Positions 5,748-8,349 of a DNA stretch of 8,349 bases are shown piece after piece. A program made the position numbers and the translations under genes. The notes under the pieces were generated by a model. It saw only the letters and a list, made by a program, of their open reading frames with translations. It was not told the origin of the DNA and did no database searches. The first letter of the stretch is position 1, and every line of letters begins with the position of its first letter. Source of the DNA: an uncultured bacterium (GTDB lineage Bacteria > Cloacimonadota > Cloacimonadia > Cloacimonadales > Cloacimonadaceae); assembly GCA_937924555.1 (NCBI GenBank), contig CALDSN010000164.1, positions 1 to 8,349 on the forward strand, written 5' to 3'.

Positions 5748-6337
5748 AGAAACTATTGATGATAACCCTTGCCCTCAGCTTAATAAGCGGTATTCTGCTT
5801 GCTCAACACCACCCCATGATGGGGCAAATGAAAAACAAACCCATGATGAAGCAACAAATGGGCAAAGCTATGATGGACTGCATGGACGATCTGAACCTCA
5901 GCCCCGCACAAGAGAAGAAACTCGCCGAACTCAGGACAGCGTTCCGCAAGACTGAGAATAGCGTTGGCGCTGAGATTGAGAACCTGAGAATAGACTTTCA
6001 TGCAGCGATGAAGGCAGAGAACTTCAGCAAAGCTAAAGAGCTTAATAAGCAAATCAATGCTAAGGAAAACATGCTCGCCGAAGCCAGAATTGACTTTATG
6101 GCTGCCAGGATGAAAGAACTGACCCCCGAGCAGAAAGAAATCATGAAGACCAATATGAAGCAGTTTATGATGAACAAACACCCCATGCAAGGTATGCAAG
6201 GATGCATGGGACATGGAATGGGCAACGGTATGGGAATGCACAAGCAAGGCAATGGCTTTGGATGCGGAGACCATGATGGTTTCGGTAACAATAGCCAACC
6301 CTGCCGGGATTGCGATACTAATAAAAGCGATAAATAA
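5744..6337 (+). CDS. Secreted Met/His/Cys-rich Spy/CpxP-like (LTxxQ) protein
   Basis: A 197-residue protein with a clear signal peptide (MKKLL, hydrophobic core to residue 20, likely cleavage ILLA|QHH). It carries two LTxxQ-type motifs, LNLSPAQEKKL (50-60) and ELTPEQKEIM (125-134), the signature of the CpxP/Spy/ZraP superfamily. Between them is a long amphipathic, charged helical region (55-125). Both flanks are unusually rich in metal ligands: QHHPMMGQM...MMKQQM...MMDCM at 21-47, and a Gly-rich C-terminal tail (144-190) with repeated GMG and MHK segments and Cys154, Cys174, Cys187, Cys190. I count 25 Met, 7 His and 5 Cys, which suggests binding of a soft metal such as copper or silver, or of zinc. 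By family knowledge such proteins are periplasmic chaperones or metal buffers. AGGAG at 5733-5737 is 6 bases before the ATG; the ATGA overlap couples it to the gene before. It is the last gene before the terminator. Confidence 0.8.
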   Translation: MKKLLMITLALSLISGILLAQHHPMMGQMKNKPMMKQQMGKAMMDCMDDLNLSPAQEKKLAELRTAFRKTENSVGAEIENLRIDFHAAMKAENFSKAKELNKQINAKENMLAEARIDFMAARMKELTPEQKEIMKTNMKQFMMNKHPMQGMQGCMGHGMGNGMGMHKQGNGFGCGDHDGFGNNSQPCRDCDTNKSDK

Positions 6338-6363
6338 ATACCCTCCTCAGCAACACACAGACT

Positions 6364-6393
6364 AAGCCACGGAGCCCCTTTCCGTGGCTTTTT
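6364..6393 (+). terminator. Intrinsic terminator of the sigma factor operon
   Basis: A 10-bp perfect stem (AAGCCACGGA at 6364-6373 with TCCGTGGCTT at 6381-6390) encloses a 7-base loop and is followed at once by a five-T run (6389-6393, its first two bases also in the stem). It lies 26 bases after the Spy-like stop codon, closing the four-gene unit and separating it from the DUF47-PiT pair. Confidence 0.9.
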
Positions 6394-6479
6394 GCTTATT
6401 GGGGATAAAAAAGCAACTTGACAGAAAGCAAAGGGAATAATCTTTGTAAAGGTTGCTCCGGTATGGAAGATCGGATTTC

Positions 6480-6484
6480 AGGAG
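6480..6484 (+). promoter_or_regulatory. Ribosome binding site fixing the start at 6490
   Basis: AGGAG stands 5 bases before the ATG at 6490. It favours this start over the TTG at 6418 and the ATG at 6463, neither of which has comparable spacing to a purine-rich site; homologues of this family also begin close to this point. Confidence 0.85.
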
Positions 6485-6489
6485 ATACT

Positions 6490-7134
6490 ATGCCACTAAT
6501 ACTAAAGACAACCCGCTTCATTGAAGCTCAGCTTGATGCCTTCCTGGATATTGTAAGCGACTCGGCAACCACCTTTCAACTTGCCATTGAGGACTATCTG
6601 CATGGAAGGAATGAGCAGTTCGAAGAACGGCTTAGCCAAATGCGAGATAACGAACATAAGGCAGACGACCTGCGTGTGGGGATTGAGCGCTTCCTCTATG
6701 AACGCACCCTTATTCCCGAGAACCGTGGTGACGTGCTTGCCATCCTGGAGAATACCGATGAAGTTGTCGATAATATGAAGGATTCCCTTGCCCAGTTCTC
6801 CATCGAAATGCCGGATATTCCTACTGAGTTGGATGATCTGTGGTTGCAGACCACCAAAGCCTCTGTTGCGGCTGTGGAGCAGCTTGTGTATGCCGTGCGC
6901 TCATTCTTCCGTGACCTTGCCGCAGTGAATAACTATATTCATAAAGTGTATTTCTTCGAGCGAGAAGCTGACCACATCGGCGAGAAACTACGCAGGCAAA
7001 TTTTCGCCATGGATATAGAGCTTTCCCGCAAGAGCCAACTGCGCTTCTTTGCCATTCATATCGAGAAGATTTCGGATTATGCTCAGGCAGTATGTGACCG
7101 CCTATCCATCTACACCATCAAGCGCCAGTTGTAA
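6490..7134 (+). CDS. DUF47/PhoU-like phosphate transport accessory protein
   Basis: A 214-residue cytosolic, all-helical protein of the DUF47 (PhoU_div, TIGR00153) family, at the usual length. The N-terminus MPLILKTTRFIEAQLDAFLDIV is typical of this family. PhoU-type acidic ExxxD metal-binding motifs are visible at Glu55-Asp59 and at Glu192-Asp196, with related acidic pairs at Asp90-Asp94 and Glu157-Asp161. By family knowledge these proteins bind metal clusters and are encoded beside PiT phosphate transporters, probably controlling uptake. That fits here: the transporter start follows after only 3 bases. The open frame extends upstream to a TTG at 6418, but the ribosome binding site at 6480-6484 picks the ATG at 6490. 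Transcription must start between the terminator (6393) and 6489, since the previous operon ends there. Confidence 0.9.
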   Translation: MPLILKTTRFIEAQLDAFLDIVSDSATTFQLAIEDYLHGRNEQFEERLSQMRDNEHKADDLRVGIERFLYERTLIPENRGDVLAILENTDEVVDNMKDSLAQFSIEMPDIPTELDDLWLQTTKASVAAVEQLVYAVRSFFRDLAAVNNYIHKVYFFEREADHIGEKLRRQIFAMDIELSRKSQLRFFAIHIEKISDYAQAVCDRLSIYTIKRQL

Positions 7135-7137
7135 TAT

Positions 7138-8349
7138 ATGATCTTCATCTATCTGCTTAGCGGACTGTTTTTAGGCTGGTCTTTTGGTGCCAAGGATACT
7201 GCCAACATCTTTGGGGCAGCGGTTGAGACCAAGATGATCACTTTCAAGCGTGCTGCATTGATAGCAGCGGTATTCGTTACGCTTGGTGCCGTGTTGGATG
7301 GAAGTGGACCTTCGCAGACTCTCAGCAAGTTGGGGGCGGTTAATGCCCTTGGTGGAGCTTTCACCGTGGCATTAGCAGCCGCAGCTACCATTACCCTCAT
7401 GGTGCGGCTCGGCATTCCTGTGGCAACCTCGCAGACACTTGCCGGAGCGATTATCGGCTGGAACTACTTTGCGGGAAGGCTTACTGATTTTGGAAGCTTG
7501 GCAGCCATTGGAAGCAGTTGGATACTGGCACCTGTATTGGGGGCAATATTCGCCGCAGTGCTGTTCTATGTGTTCCGCTACTATCTCAGCAAGGTTAAGA
7601 TACACATGCTGGAGCAGGACTTTTGGACAAGGTTCTGGCTGGTTATTATCGGGGCATTCGGTGCCTATGCGCTTGGTGCCAATAACATCGCCAATATCGT
7701 GGGTATCTTTGTGCCTGTAAACCCCTTCCACGATGTAAATGTCCCGGGGCTGGGCATGGTAAGCGGGGTTACACAGCTCTTCCTTCTTGGTTCTCTCTCC
7801 ATCGTTGTGGGCATCTACACCTATTCCTTCAAAGTAATGAAGACTGTGGGCAAAGACTTGTTCAATCTATCCCCCATCACTGCTTTGATTGCTGTGCTGT
7901 CGGAATCCATTGTCCTTTTCCTGTTTTCATCCAAGGGCTTACACAACCTATTAGTTAGTATGCATATCCCACCCATCCCCCTTGTTCCTGTCTCCGCCTC
8001 ACAGATTATCGTTGGTTCCGTGCTTGGTATTGGGCTGGCAAAGGGAGGCAAGAACATTCGCTACAACATGTTGGGCAAGATATCCATTGCATGGGTAACT
8101 GCTCCATTGATTGCATTCTTCTTCTCCTTTGTTGCCTTGTTTATCGTGCAGAATGTGTTCGAGCAAACTGTAAATGTAGAAAGCCATTATGTGTTCGACC
8201 GCACCACCATCTCGGCTATCGAAAAGCTGGGCTATGACAGCAAGTATCTCTCCACCGTGAACGGACGCAGCTTCGAGAATGAACTGTCACTGTACAAAGA
8301 GCTGAAAGCTCAAAGCAACTTCGACAAAGAACAGCTTCTGGATATCCTT
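7138..8349 (+). CDS. PiT-family inorganic phosphate transporter, 3' end outside window
   Basis: 404 codons are visible and the frame stays open at the right edge. It is a polytopic membrane protein with the two inverted halves of the PiT (SLC20) family. The first signature is GAKDTANIFG (17-26) with its partner IPVATSQTLAGAIIG (93-107); the second is GANNIANIVG (180-189) with partner VPVSASQIIVGSVLG (283-297). By family knowledge these pairs form the phosphate and cation sites of an H+- or Na+-coupled symporter. The first signature has Lys19 where the consensus has Asn. Membrane segments run to about residue 341. A hydrophilic segment follows (342-404 and beyond, ESHYVFDRTTISAIEKLGY, then YKELKAQSNFDKEQLL), longer than the short tail of classical PiT proteins. 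There is no recognisable ribosome binding site; the ATG comes 3 bases after the DUF47 stop, so coupled translation is likely. Phosphate is the expected substrate but sulfate cannot be excluded. Confidence 0.9.
   Translation, partial: MIFIYLLSGLFLGWSFGAKDTANIFGAAVETKMITFKRAALIAAVFVTLGAVLDGSGPSQTLSKLGAVNALGGAFTVALAAAATITLMVRLGIPVATSQTLAGAIIGWNYFAGRLTDFGSLAAIGSSWILAPVLGAIFAAVLFYVFRYYLSKVKIHMLEQDFWTRFWLVIIGAFGAYALGANNIANIVGIFVPVNPFHDVNVPGLGMVSGVTQLFLLGSLSIVVGIYTYSFKVMKTVGKDLFNLSPITALIAVLSESIVLFLFSSKGLHNLLVSMHIPPIPLVPVSASQIIVGSVLGIGLAKGGKNIRYNMLGKISIAWVTAPLIAFFFSFVALFIVQNVFEQTVNVESHYVFDRTTISAIEKLGYDSKYLSTVNGRSFENELSLYKELKAQSNFDKEQLLDIL

Noticed and set aside
5780..6298. 172-codon open frame antisense to the Spy-like gene
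   Set aside because: It is a composition shadow: the Met/His/Gly-rich sense codons give few antisense stops. It has no ribosome binding site or recognisable domain.
6418..6450. TTGACA (6418-6423) as a -35 box for the DUF47-PiT unit
   Set aside because: The -35 match is perfect and the place is right, but no acceptable -10 lies 16-18 bases downstream (AATAAT is only 12 bases away), so it is not listed as a promoter.
6418..6489. TTG-initiated extension of the DUF47 gene, including a CxxC
   Set aside because: Homologues begin near MPLxxK; AGGAG at 6480-6484 fits the ATG at 6490, and the extension lies just after the terminator in likely leader sequence.

Overview
The window looks like ordinary chromosomal DNA from a Gram-negative (diderm) bacterium. 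The diderm call rests on a LolC/LolE-type lipoprotein-release permease, an ECF sigma factor with a zinc-finger anti-sigma factor, and two envelope proteins of the CnrX/CpxP/Spy type, one with a clear signal peptide. The mix of genes would fit a lineage such as Cloacimonadota or another FCB-related phylum, but that is an impression from gene content, not something the sequence proves. No mobile elements, CRISPR arrays, tRNA or rRNA genes were seen.

Layout: (1) 1-998 (+) is the 3' part of a PAS-containing sensor histidine kinase; its start lies before the window. (2) 995-4088 (-) is a run of three co-directional genes: a LolC/E-family permease, a small rubrerythrin/ferritin-like diiron protein, and the replication-maintenance AAA+ ATPase RarA, whose stop codon overlaps that of the kinase. 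(3) 4089-4319 is a divergent intergenic region holding a palindromic array of 11-bp repeats. (4) 4320-6337 (+) is a tightly packed four-gene set: ECF sigma factor, zf-HC2 anti-sigma factor with one membrane span, a membrane-anchored CnrX/ZraP-like periplasmic protein, and a secreted Spy/CpxP-like protein very rich in Met, His and Cys. It ends at a strong intrinsic terminator (6364-6393). (5) 6490-8349 (+) is a DUF47/PhoU-like gene coupled to a PiT-family phosphate transporter that runs off the window's end.

How the genes may work together: the four-gene set reads as a self-contained envelope or metal-stress circuit. The anti-sigma factor would hold the sigma factor at the membrane, the two LTxxQ-like periplasmic proteins would sense or bind metal or misfolded protein, and the sigma factor would switch on its own operon. 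The closest described parallel is the CnrYXH logic (anti-sigma, anchored periplasmic sensor, sigma). Here a zinc-finger anti-sigma replaces CnrY and an extra secreted metal-binding protein is added. The DUF47-PiT pair is a familiar phosphate-uptake module. Two tracked starts needed correction by ribosome binding site: the CnrX-like gene starts at 5295 and the DUF47 gene at 6490.
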